Source: Alnus glutinosa (lineage: Eukaryota; Streptophyta; Magnoliopsida; Fagales; Betulaceae). Taken from it: DNA of 64,000 nucleotides. Under the pieces are notes generated by a model. The model was not told the DNA's origin, ran no database searches, and saw only the letters and a list, made by a program, of their open reading frames with translations. Location of the stretch: positions 3,415,001 through 3,479,000 of the forward strand of contig NC_084894.1 in the NCBI RefSeq assembly GCF_958979055.1. The letters run 5' to 3'. The position numbers were made by a program, and so were the translations under genes. Shown here piece by piece: positions 12,151 to 22,600 of the stretch (positions are counted from its first letter, which is position 1; every line of letters begins with the position of its first letter).

Positions 12151-13252
12151 GTAAGTGCTCAGATTGTCGCTCAATTGCTTTGAAGTCTTTATTTTGTTGA
12201 AAATTATTTGATGTGTGATTGAATTTTTCGATGACGGGGTTTCGGTTTCTAGGGTTTTCAGGTATTCGGGTGTTCGGTTGAATTCCGTCTTTTTTATTCG
12301 ATTCTGTTTGGGTTCTGAGGAATTTGGAATGGGAGTCTGAAATTGAAATCCAAAGGTTGTTTGCATGTGGGAGTTTGGGTTCTGCTCTGTTTGCGGGAAT
12401 CGAGAATTTGATGGAATTCTTCTGATTGGGAGTTAAATGTGTGTTTGCATGACTGGGAATTGACGAATCTGAACTTGATAGTGTGAAAGTTAATTTTGAA
12501 GTACTGTTTGTCTGTTGGGATTTGGTTTTCCTGAGAATATTTGGTGAAATAATACATAGTGTGATCATGAATTTTTAAGTTTTACCGGTTAGTTTAATGA
12601 AATTTACCCAAGTATCCAAGAATGAAATAATTATTTGGGAACTGGAATGCTAAAAAGTTATTCCATTTGAGATTTTTTGGGAATCATTGCGTCAGGTTGT
12701 TAAGATTAGGTGGTCGGTTTTGAGGAATCTGAACTTGATAGTATGAAAGTTGATTTCAAGATGTTCTTTGTACGTGAAATTTATTCTCTTCTCTATTGCT
12801 TAAAAATCTTGAAGGGGAAATCCGAAACTGAGTTGTGAATTTATGTTTAATCTTATTTTGGAACCCGGAAAGTAGAAGCTCTCACTTAATTGAGCTTGAT
12901 ACAACTAACTGATACGTGAAAATTCTGATGAAAGCTGGGGCCTGCATGATATGATGTCTTTTCCTTTCCATCTTTATTTTGTGTTGTCTGTGTCATTTGG
13001 ATGCAATAAATGCCACGATTTCGTTTAAAATTAAGTTCTTTATTTAGTTGGGTGGTCATGATGCTAGATTAATGAAGGTATTGTTACGCTAAGAAAAATA
13101 AAAATGAAGGTCCTGATTCTGGTATATCTGTTTTTTGTGCTTGTTTATGTGAAAACTCTCTCCAAAGAGTTTTTCCTAACTTGGGGTTGTTTTCTATCTA
13201 CAGTTGTACAGGAAATAAAGAGAACTGTGCTTATTGAAGGGATTTGGAAGGT

Positions 13253-15381
13253 ATGCAGTCAAAGTCTGAAAATGCAAATCGACTAGACCCTGGTTCACAT
13301 GTCATTCCACCGACGAGTGTCTACACTGAACCTTGGTGGCGTACTGGGTACAACCCCATGTCTCCGGTTGTGACAGGGGGAAACGTATCCAATTCATCTT
13401 CGTTGGAATGCCCAAATGGTGTTTCAGATTCCAACGACGGTCAATCTCCATCAAATGGTGGATTGAATGAGGACGATGATGATGCCACCAAAGAATCACA
13501 AAATACTACATCTTCCAGATCAGGTGCTTTAAATGGTTATACTAAGAACTTTTAAACACAGAATTTGTATAAATGTATGTTACAAATAAACCACTTACTA
13601 TGATTTCCGGACTGATTTATGAGCTTGACATTTTCTTGAGATATAAATATTCTTGTCAGCCTTTTTGGAGGATATAAGTTCGGCAAAGTACTAAACATAA
13701 TTTATTTCCAATTTCAGCTGGAAATTATGCACAAGAACACCAAAACATGCAGCATGTTGCGTCAACTGCACCTATGCGTGATGAATGTCTCACCCAACCT
13801 CCACAGCTTGAACTTGTTGGACACTCAATTGTAAGTGTGTTTTGTTTTGAACACCCCCACACCACACACAAAAAGGAAAAAAAAGAAAGAAAGAAAATTT
13901 ATCGTTATCAAAGTCCAATCATCTGCTGATAATTGATCAAGACTTTTGGACTGAAGATTCTGTTTAATGTATAAAATTAGACAACTCAAACTTGCGTGAT
14001 ATTGGAGCCGAAGGGATTCCTAGCTTTGTTGCAATTCTTTTGCAGGCATGCGCGTCAAATCCTTATCAGGATCCATATTATGGGGGAATGATGGCACCCT
14101 ATGGACACCAGCCTTATGTAAGATTAACCTCTTGTGCTCATATGTGATTGACTGATGATGTCTTGTTGATTGTTAATGGCAAACTGCCTCTATTTTCACT
14201 TGCATAAAATAATGCTCTTGAGAGGTATATTTTTTAGCCTTGAAATATATTCCTAAAAAGTCTATTGCAATTATTGCATGTTACATTCAATGTATTGGAT
14301 TTTGAAAATTCTGTACCTTTCTTTTCTTACTAAAGAAGTTCAAATATAAGATCAGTTCTCATTTTTTATTTTTTTTATGACATCCTGTCAAACTGAATAG
14401 TCAAGAGGTACACAATTCTCAGTTTCTTTTCCTTTTGTTTTCTGTATACTAATTTTCAGCTTTTGAGCTTGGGGTGAGTAATCAAATTCTAAGATACATA
14501 GTTGCTAGATATAAGATGTCATTCAGGCTGTTCAGAGGACTTGAACTGAGGTCAGGATATGATTTTCACCCAGGTTTCTTCTTTGTTTGTGATTTGGGTT
14601 GGGGAAGTGTAGAAGGATTGATTTCATCTCTTGGGAGAAGAATCGGGAATTGACCACATATTGTTCTAAGTGGGAGGGTACCATACGTTTCTGTAATGTC
14701 ATTTTATGGAATATTAGCCCCAACAGTTCATAGATTTTGGGGGCTCTTGGGATAAGAATATTGACCTTGTTACTCAGTTATGAAGCAATATGGTCTTTTT
14801 GGTACCAGGATTCCAAGTTAGTGGATGTCAAGGATAGGTGATATTCTTAGCAAATTTTTATCTTTAGTTTGAAAACGAACTGAATGTTACATCTGCTCAC
14901 TAAATTGGAGAAAGGGCTAGCACACTGTCTATGATCAAGGAAGTTGAGCGTGAGTGGCCTAATCTCATGCTGTTTTTAGTAGTTTTCTGAATTTTCTTGT
15001 TTCAGATTTAGGTGTTGGGAGGGCCACTGGGGTGCATTCCCTGAGTCGATTACGATTTTTTTGTCTTTTGAGATCTCAAATGAACTTTGTAAAATGCTTG
15101 ATGATTCAAACTATAAAACTTTGATGTGTAATCATTTGGTTAACAACTTATTTGGAACTTTATTATTGAAACTTAAGATACAGCAAGTCATTTATCTGAA
15201 AGCTTTGGCCTCCATGTCAAGTTGTGGATCTGTGAGTGGAAGTCATACTTACTTAAGGTGTAAGCCATAGCACTTTTCTGTTTGATCATTGGAGTACAAG
15301 AGTTGCCAACGTTTGTTTGTTTTGATAAATTATTGTTCAACTGATTCTGAGTTTTTTTTTTCCCATCCTTTTCATTGCTTT

Positions 15382-15434
<53 letters not shown>

Positions 15435-18365
15435 TCTGTAAATTTGTGTGGGCTTTGGATTAATTGCATTTAGGTGGGGAATCGTCATTTTTATTCACTT
15501 CTGTGGGCCTTGGTCAGTGGGAAATTGAAGACCTTTCTTTTTTCATATTCATAGACTGCATTTTTTTGGGGGGCATAGTTGCACTCATCTGCTCTTGGAC
15601 AGAGTCAGTATGACTAGAAATATTTTTTCCAAAATGATTGTGTCAGGCAGAGAACAGTAGCATATTCTTGTACAATGGTGTTCCATGCCTTCCAGTTGGG
15701 GGAGTTGCAATGGTGATGGTGATCATGATCTTGGCCATAAGGAAGCAAAGCATCTTGGTTTCAGTAACATCCTTGTTAGAAGCAACCTCTCTATAGGTTT
15801 ATGACGATGCAAATAACTTCTATAGGGACTTGGCTCAAACAAGGTTCTTTTTCCCCTCCAATAAGAGAATGGCACGTTAGCGTGGAACACAAAAACAGGA
15901 AAAAAAACAAAACAAAACAAAAAAAACGAAAACACCGAATTATTTGCTATTCTCTTCTGTAGTTGTCTTCTAAACTCCAAAATCCCCATTCCCCAATTCT
16001 AACACCACCTCTCTTTCCTCTGTCGAAAGCTCAATCCTCACCATTGGAAATGGGAAATACAACTAAATAAACTCGACTGCAAAATAGTGAAAGAACATGG
16101 TCTGGTTCATAGGACTTCACATCCAAAGTGTTGTTTCAACGAGAATCTTCATTGACACGAGCGAACGAAGATTCATAGATTACTTGATGAACAAGCATGA
16201 ATTGGCTCTGACACAACAAACCACCCGCCTTTGTTTCTATCACCTCTGGTTTAGATCTCTTCCTCACCTTTCACTTCTCTCTTTAAAAAACCAAACTAAA
16301 TCTTCGATACCCATCATCAGGTTCTGGAATTACAAGCAAAAAATTAGTATTTCCCCTTTGAGAGCGAGTCGCAAAGAATCTCCTTATGAGGTTTTGGGGG
16401 TGTCTCCCTCTGCAACTCAAGATGAAATCAAAAGGGCTTATCGTAAACTTGCTCTAAAATATCACCCAGATGTCAATAAGGAGGTAAAATACTGAATTAA
16501 TCGCTTAATCCAAGCAGTGAGGATTGGGCTTTCGGCGGAGGAGAGGGAGGTGGCGTTAGGATTGAGGTAATGAGAATTTTGGAGTTTTGAAGATGATTGT
16601 GGAAGAGAATAGCAAATAATATGGTGTTTTTTTTTTTTTTTTTTTTGAGTTTTTGTGTTCCACGTTAACATGTCATTCTTTTATTTGAGGGTACAAAGAA
16701 CCTTATTTGTGGCAGGTTCCTATAGAAGTTATTCTCTTATGACGATACTCAACCTAGATAAATCTCTAGTGGATATAGCCTATCATCTTCCAAGATTATG
16801 TCACCAATTGAGATACTCAACTTGCATGAAGCTCTAGATCTCTCTTAATGGGTGGCTTTGCGCAGCAATCTGCATGGTTGACTTAGCAGCACAGTAATCA
16901 GAAACTATTAGCAAATTTTTTTTTTTTTTTGGTTCTCTACTATGTTTGTGGATTAACCTGTGTTCTTTTCCTTTTATTTAATGACAGTTTGACCATTATT
17001 CTTATGCTACAACAACCAAATAACAATGACAATGGTAATGATAATAAAAATAACTTCTTCCCTATAAGGTTGTTTGCTTTTATTGCATCAATGTAGTTAT
17101 CCTTTTGGTGGATTTATAAGCTTCACACTAACTAGACTATTAATACCACTATATAAATCTTTTCCCTTGGATAATTTACTATAAGGTGGAATGGTCTGAC
17201 ATATCTTTGTAATGGTCAGGGTTATCCTCCTTTTCTCGGAATGCAACATGCCAGAATGCCTTTGCGCCTCGAGATGGCACAAGAGCCTGTTTATGTTAAT
17301 GCCAAACAGTACCAAGGTATTCTGAGGCGGAGACAAGCACGCGCCAAGGCTGAGCTTGAAAAGAAGTTGGTGAAAGTTAGAAAGGTATAAATGGATAAGT
17401 GCCTTAATTTTGTTGTTGAGTATCTTAGTTAATATGGTTGAAGCCACAGCTTTAGATATTTTGCTGATGTTATACTGCTTCCTTAGTTAATAGTACTTCA
17501 TTCCATAATATGTGTCTTAATTAAGAAAAGAACAATTCGCATCTTGAGGAACTTTTTTTAATGCTCTGGAAACTCAAGTCTTTTTGTATGTTCTCCCAAA
17601 TTATCCTTTTATTATTGGTGCTTTGAACTTTCCATATGGGACACTCATTTCAAAGTGAAGTGTTAAAGGGGGAAAGGAAGGAATATTCTTTTGAAGAGTT
17701 TGAGGAAGTATACTTTTTAACTTTTGGCCTTTTGATATAAGATACATATTTTGGTTATTACTGATGTTTTAAGCAGATATGTGATTTGTATCGAATGGAG
17801 GTAAATAAGTTTCTCAAATTAAAACTGTCGGTACTGTTGTGAATTAAATATATTGTTTGTGTGCAATTTGAGCTTCCATTGTTATAAGTAAAATGTATTG
17901 CCATATGTGCAATTTGAGCGCCTTCTCTTTGGTATATTGTTAATTTCCAATCTTCTACAGCCATATCTTCATGAATCTCGTCACCAGCATGCTATGAGAA
18001 GGGCTAGGGGTACTGGAGGGCGCTTTGCAAAGAAAAATGGTACTGATGCCTCAAACCATGAAGCCAAAGAAAAGGGCACAACTTCTGGGCCAGCTCTCTC
18101 ATCACAATCTGCAAGTTCATCTGGTTCGGAGCCCTTGCTCACTGACTCTGCTGGAACATGGAATTCCTCCCATGGGCAACAGGATCGGATGCATGACGCT
18201 CCCAATGCTCACAATTATGTAAATGGCCGTGACCACTTCCAGAATCACAACAGCTTGCAGGCTTCGTCGTATCTGCGTGCTGGTGAAAGAGGTGAGGAAG
18301 GCGACTTGAAATGGGGAAGCGTTTCTTCTAACCAGGCTTCACAGAGGCGTCTTGCCATCCAGTGA
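13253..18365 (+). CDS. NF-YA: Nuclear transcription factor Y subunit A (NF-YA1/NF-YA9-like)
   Basis: NF-YA joins the NF-YB/NF-YC histone-fold dimer in the nucleus and gives the trimer its CCAAT-box specificity. Coding exons: 13253-13523, 13718-13830, 14046-14117, 17220-17384, 17961-18365; total 1026 nt, 341 aa, with consistent phases and GT-AG ends. The NF-YB/YC-binding helix is at about residues 173-197 ([20 protein letters not shown]). The DNA-binding part is at about 208-231 ([20 protein letters not shown], then RFAKK). The N-terminal motif EPWWR, the SSSLECPNG block and [10 protein letters not shown] are typical of the NF-YA1/9 subgroup. The start is the first ATG after the leader intron. 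The third coding intron is 3.1 kb and hosts a Pack-MULE-like element. The 3' UTR carries a miR169 site. The gene is convergent with SEC62. Subgroup assignment is from motif recognition, not a tree. Confidence 0.96.
15384..15432. repeat. (AT)n microsatellite in NF-YA intron
   Basis: About 24 uninterrupted AT units in the long third coding intron; probably length-polymorphic. Confidence 0.95.
15725..16815. mobile_element. Pack-MULE-like element with long TIRs inside NF-YA intron
   Basis: The two flanks (about 15725-16045 and 16515-16815) are diverged inverted copies of each other over about 300 bp. Matching segments include AACACCACCTCTCTTTCCTC against the reverse complement of the right arm's GGAGAGGGAGGTGGCGTTAG, TTTGCTATTCTCTTC against GAAGAGAATAGCAAA, AAGGTTCTTT against AAAGAACCTT, and AACTTCTATAGG against CCTATAGAAGTT. 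Between the arms sits a fragment of a DnaJ gene. Long TIRs around a captured host exon are the definition of a Pack-MULE. The exact outer ends and the 9-bp target duplication could not be fixed by eye, because the arms fade outward. Confidence 0.7.
16097..16495 (+). pseudogene. Captured first exon of a chloroplast-type DnaJ (J-domain) gene
   Basis: This open frame of 132 codons ends in the first half of a J domain: [20 protein letters not shown], then [15 protein letters not shown] with the HPD motif that stimulates Hsp70 ATPase. The preceding Ser/Thr- and basic-rich stretch looks like a plastid transit peptide; a plausible parental start is the Met at 16187 ([11 protein letters not shown]). 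Homology stops at GAG|GTAAAA (16483), which looks like a retained splice donor, and the frame terminates 3 codons later. The rest of the J domain is absent, so it should not be functional as a co-chaperone. It lies within the long-TIR element and is in sense orientation to NF-YA. Confidence 0.75.
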
Positions 18366-18467
18366 ATCCCAGGGCGGAGTTGGGTGCCAAGATGGAGGAT
18401 TGGCCCCAAATGGGATGTATATTCCCTGTTTATCTATTGAAAGCATTCTTGGCAATTCGTCTGCCAG

Positions 18468-18488
18468 GCGGCAATTCATTCTTGGCTT
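18468..18488 (+). promoter_or_regulatory. miR169 target site in NF-YA 3' UTR
   Basis: GCGGCAATTCATTCTTGGCT (18468-18487) sits about 100 nt after the stop codon. It matches the conserved miR169 complementary site of plant NF-YA transcripts, with only a few G:U or mismatched positions relative to the canonical CAGCCAAGGATGACTTGCCG. miR169 is known to cleave NF-YA mRNAs in stress, nutrient and nodule or root development. A partly similar AGCATTCTTGGCAATTC lies 27 nt upstream but does not align over the full length. Confidence 0.85.
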
Positions 18489-19655
18489 TAAGATCGTGCA
18501 TGTGGCATGGATGAAGAGTGGGGAAGAGATGGTGAATGGGCCATGTGGCTTGTTAAATGATTTCCAGTGCTTCATTCCTCCCATTTCTGCCCGTTGTACA
18601 GAGTATAGAGATTAGATGACTCAAAGTTTGCCTTTTAACTCTGGATTAAATGTATTAACCTTCTTGCTTGATAGGGGGCTTGACCTTGGTGCACTTTGTG
18701 TTTAATGTTACTCATAGGAATTGAATTGTGGCTTATTTTGCAAAACATCAAACTTTGAAATAATGATTTTTCATTCTGACTTGTGGGCGGTTCTGGAGCC
18801 GAATGGGGTAAATTGTTGACCATTCTGGCATACTTGTATGTGCATGCCTGCAGAAATTTCCTGGACGATTTTGCTTGTGGCACGAAGTTGTATTTGTATT
18901 GTGGCTGGTTACCTGGTTTTGGTGTGCAAAATTCAGGTAGGAATCCTCAAGACAAATCAAGTGGATGCTCCTTCCGTCTTAACGGTTCTAACCTTTTTTC
19001 TGATTGGGACTTTCTCTAGCATTATTTTTTATTTTCACTTTCATTTGCTTTCTCTTCAGAGCTGGAAGGCTTTGGAAGTCTATTGTAGTGTCCACTTTAA
19101 AGCACATTTTTTTTTGTAGTTAAGTAGCTGTTTTTCACCTTGTGTTTGAAAGCATTCTTAATCAGCTTATCAAGAGTGGAAAAAAGGAAAAAATTCTCGT
19201 CAAGGCCAATTAGCACTAAAAAGTGCCCGACGAAGTTAAAAATTATGAGTTGAAGCTCATAATATGCAAAAAAATATTAATCACATTCTCCTATGTTGAG
19301 TGACCCGGAATCGCCATGACCTTAATTTCCTTTAAAAAAAATTTATTTCCGTCGTATGTTTAATTCATAGAATCCACGCACGAGCTGGAACAAAGTCCAT
19401 GATTGTGATATGAAATAACGGGGAATTCGTCTGTCAAAGCATGGACCAACATCACAATAACAGATCGGTATATAAAGCACCGTATAAACGTATCATCAAT
19501 ATCTAAATACTATTAAAAGGCTTACATTTGAAACCACCTGCTTTATTGCGATTGTTTGATACAAGGTTTTACACTCAAAAGTCAAAAAAACAAAAACCAA
19601 AAAGGGCATAAAGGCAACGTAACCTGTAGTTCACTAAGCACCTGCATAGTTTGTA
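18489..19655. other. Convergent 3' UTRs of NF-YA (+) and SEC62 (-)
   Basis: No additional gene seen. The first few hundred bases are probably NF-YA 3' UTR and the last few hundred SEC62 3' UTR. Open frames at 18352-18615 and 18783-19119 have no recognisable domain and were treated as chance. Confidence 0.5.
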
Positions 19656-22600
19656 TCATATATGATCATCATGTTTATGTTGCTCAGCATCCTCTAGGTT
19701 TTCAACTTCTTCTGCCGCATACTGCTCTGAAACAGTTTCCTCCCCTTTATTGTCGGATGGAGCCTTGCTCGCATCTGTAAAACTGCTGTTTGCTTCTGTG
19801 CCGTTAACGACAGTTTGCTGCTTGTCCATCATCCCGGACAGAGCTAATCTTGGAGACCACTCGAGAACATCATCAATTATGTTGGAGACCCGCTTCTGAT
19901 ACCTGCAAGATTGGTTGAATTGATATTTCAGGTACATGAAAAGAGGCAATGCAGAGAAGTAGTTTTCCTGCTACGGAAATTAGGCTCCGTTTGTAAATGC
20001 TTTTTGGAGGGTGATTTTTATTTTTTTGTTTGAAAAAGTGTTACGGTGGATATAAATGTGAGAATAGTGTTGAGTGATTTGTATTTTGAATTGTTTGTTA
20101 ATGTTTTTGTTTTGAGAGAAAACAAAATGGAAAAAGGAAAAAGTTCTATCAAACACAGGTTATTATATTCAACACTAACCTTGCTCTAGCAGCCTCATCA
20201 GGGGCGTGGTGCCTCAGCAACAATATGACCAGCACAGCCACAACCGCATAGAAAAGCCTCGTCGTCCACTTGGGTCGCTCCTCCTCATCTTTCATGGGCC
20301 ATAAACGGAATAGCTCTCGCAATGTTGCTTCCTCGGCAAGTATGTTAGGGAAAAACCAAACGCGTTTTCCAAGAAGTATATAAAGAACACCAAATGCAGT
20401 AGCTCTCACTGCAAATTAAAAAGAAATCTAAATGAAATGCCAGCAGAAAACAACATAAGTTAATTGAAGTTAACTGTCGGGCTCCATAGTGAGATAATAT
20501 CACATCAAGAAAACAGAAAAGGCTGTAATTAATTCTAGCTCCTCAAAGTGACCAGAGTCCAGTAAGAGAACATAAATAGCAAAAACAGGAAGCTCAAAAG
20601 TTCACTCATTAACTTAGTTGCAATCTTCCTCAATCTTGTGCAGATAGTTATGAAAAACACTTAAAAATGCTTTCTTGAAAGAAACAGGGTTCCTAAGACA
20701 TAACAGCTATTTGATAGAATCTTGGTGACTCCTGTTTATGATTTATGAAGTCAGGCGACTCTTAAAATATCTGTAACTGGGTGACTGCACCGCTTGTAGG
20801 TAGACAAAAGAAAAGTTCATTGATCATAGGAAAGAAAACATTAATCTCCTTAAAACACACACACAATCTGATGGGACAGCAGTCGAAGACGTCATCAGAA
20901 CCAGATGAAGAGTGGTGCATGGAACCAATTCTACATAAAGGATCATTATACAAATTGGAACTCTAAAATCGACATCATATAGCAATTCCCAATCACAATC
21001 CAAAGCATCTCAAAAAGCACAAACAATCAACTGGCCCTCAAACCCATGCCTAAGTGGACCTTCAGAAAAGTAAATCAAACTACCAAATATCATCCAAAAT
21101 TGGGACAAGGACACCAGCCCATAACCATCACTAATCCTAAGCACTCCAGACCGGTTACAAGATGCCTATTTTATAATCCACCATATTATTTCTTATGTGA
21201 TAGACCATCAGATCATCACAATATATTTAAAAACGTTCTTTCATGGCTGATACTTGCACTAAAGTGCCTTAATTCAAATCATAGAGCTTGCAAAGATAGG
21301 TTTCCGTTGAACATGGTGAAAAATTATCACTACCCATTTCAGACTGACATTAACTCATATTAAACCAGTCATAAAGTGGTCATCGTATTTGAACAAGAAA
21401 CATAATTTTTAATGCAAAAAATGGACAGGGAGGAAGATATTTCCTATATATACACACATACAAGAGAGAGAGAGAGAGGGGCAAAGGAAGCAAGCCCATG
21501 TCAATGTAATATTTGTAGTTAATGCACCCCATCAGACCTGTTGCTAAATCGTTGGCCTTTTAAAGTTTAAATCAGCCAAACTTGAATCCCAAGGGCTAAA
21601 GCAGCAGTGCTCTCAATTAAAAAAGAAAAAGTGTTCATCCGTGCATCCCAAGTGCAAATGAATTGATGATAATGCACCCCATCAGACGTGTGCTAAATTG
21701 TTGGCCTTTTAAAGTTTAAATCAGCCAAAATTGAATCCCAAGTGCTGAAGCAGCAGTGCTCTCAATTAAAAAGGAAAAAGAGTACATCCGTGCACCCCAA
21801 GTGCAAATGAATTGATGATAATGCACCCCATCAGACGTGTGCTAATTGTTGGCCTTTCAAAGTTTAAATCAGCCAAACTTGAATCCCAAGTGCTAAAGCA
21901 GCAGTGCTCTCAATTAAAAAGGAAAAAGAGTACATCCGGGCACCCCAAGTGCAAATGAATTGATGATAGAGCTATCACCACCAACCAATTCTAGTTCTTA
22001 TTAACTAGATCAAAGTTTCCACAAATACAAGAGCACAACTTACAGTACCGAGCAGCTTAGTTTTTATCCTAAAAGAAGTGAAACAATTAGTTCCTGCAGC
22101 TGAATTAGAGATGGAATTGCATAATATAACCAAACAAAAATTTTCAAGAAAACAAAAACCCTAGCAATTACTAACTATAATATTTGCATATATATATATA
22201 TATATATCTTATTTTGATATAGTAATTTTTCTAAAATTTCCTGTCTGTTAAAGCTGACATGAATTTAATAAGAATCTTGTTTACCTTTTTAAAAAAGGTA
22301 ACAGTAATTGAAGAAGTTAGAACTTCAACAGTAAGAAAGTGGACATGTATTTTGGGATGCCCTAAAAAGGAAAGAAAGACATTTAAATTAAGAAAGTTGG
22401 AGCATTTATCTTACACAGCAACCTGAAAACAAAATATATTACTACAACCATGTCGGTTGCCTAAACATGACAGGATGCACAATTGTCGATTAGTGGCAGT
22501 AATAGTGAAAAATTGGTGCAACAAAAATGACAAATGGCTTACTTCAAACTAGTACACCATTAATCATGACATTGTAACAAGGATCTAAGAATGACCCACA

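Noticed and set aside
12140..12568. 142-codon minus-strand frame in the NF-YA leader intron
   Set aside because: Ser/Asn-rich read-out of a T-rich plant intron; the + strand has well-formed leader-intron signals, and several overlapping frames give similar junk.
17097..17447. 116-codon minus-strand frame over NF-YA exon 4
   Set aside because: Antisense of the conserved NF-YA core; no separate gene support.
21521..21968. CRISPR-like array
   Set aside because: Units are contiguous 150-bp repeats with no unique spacers, in a plant intron.
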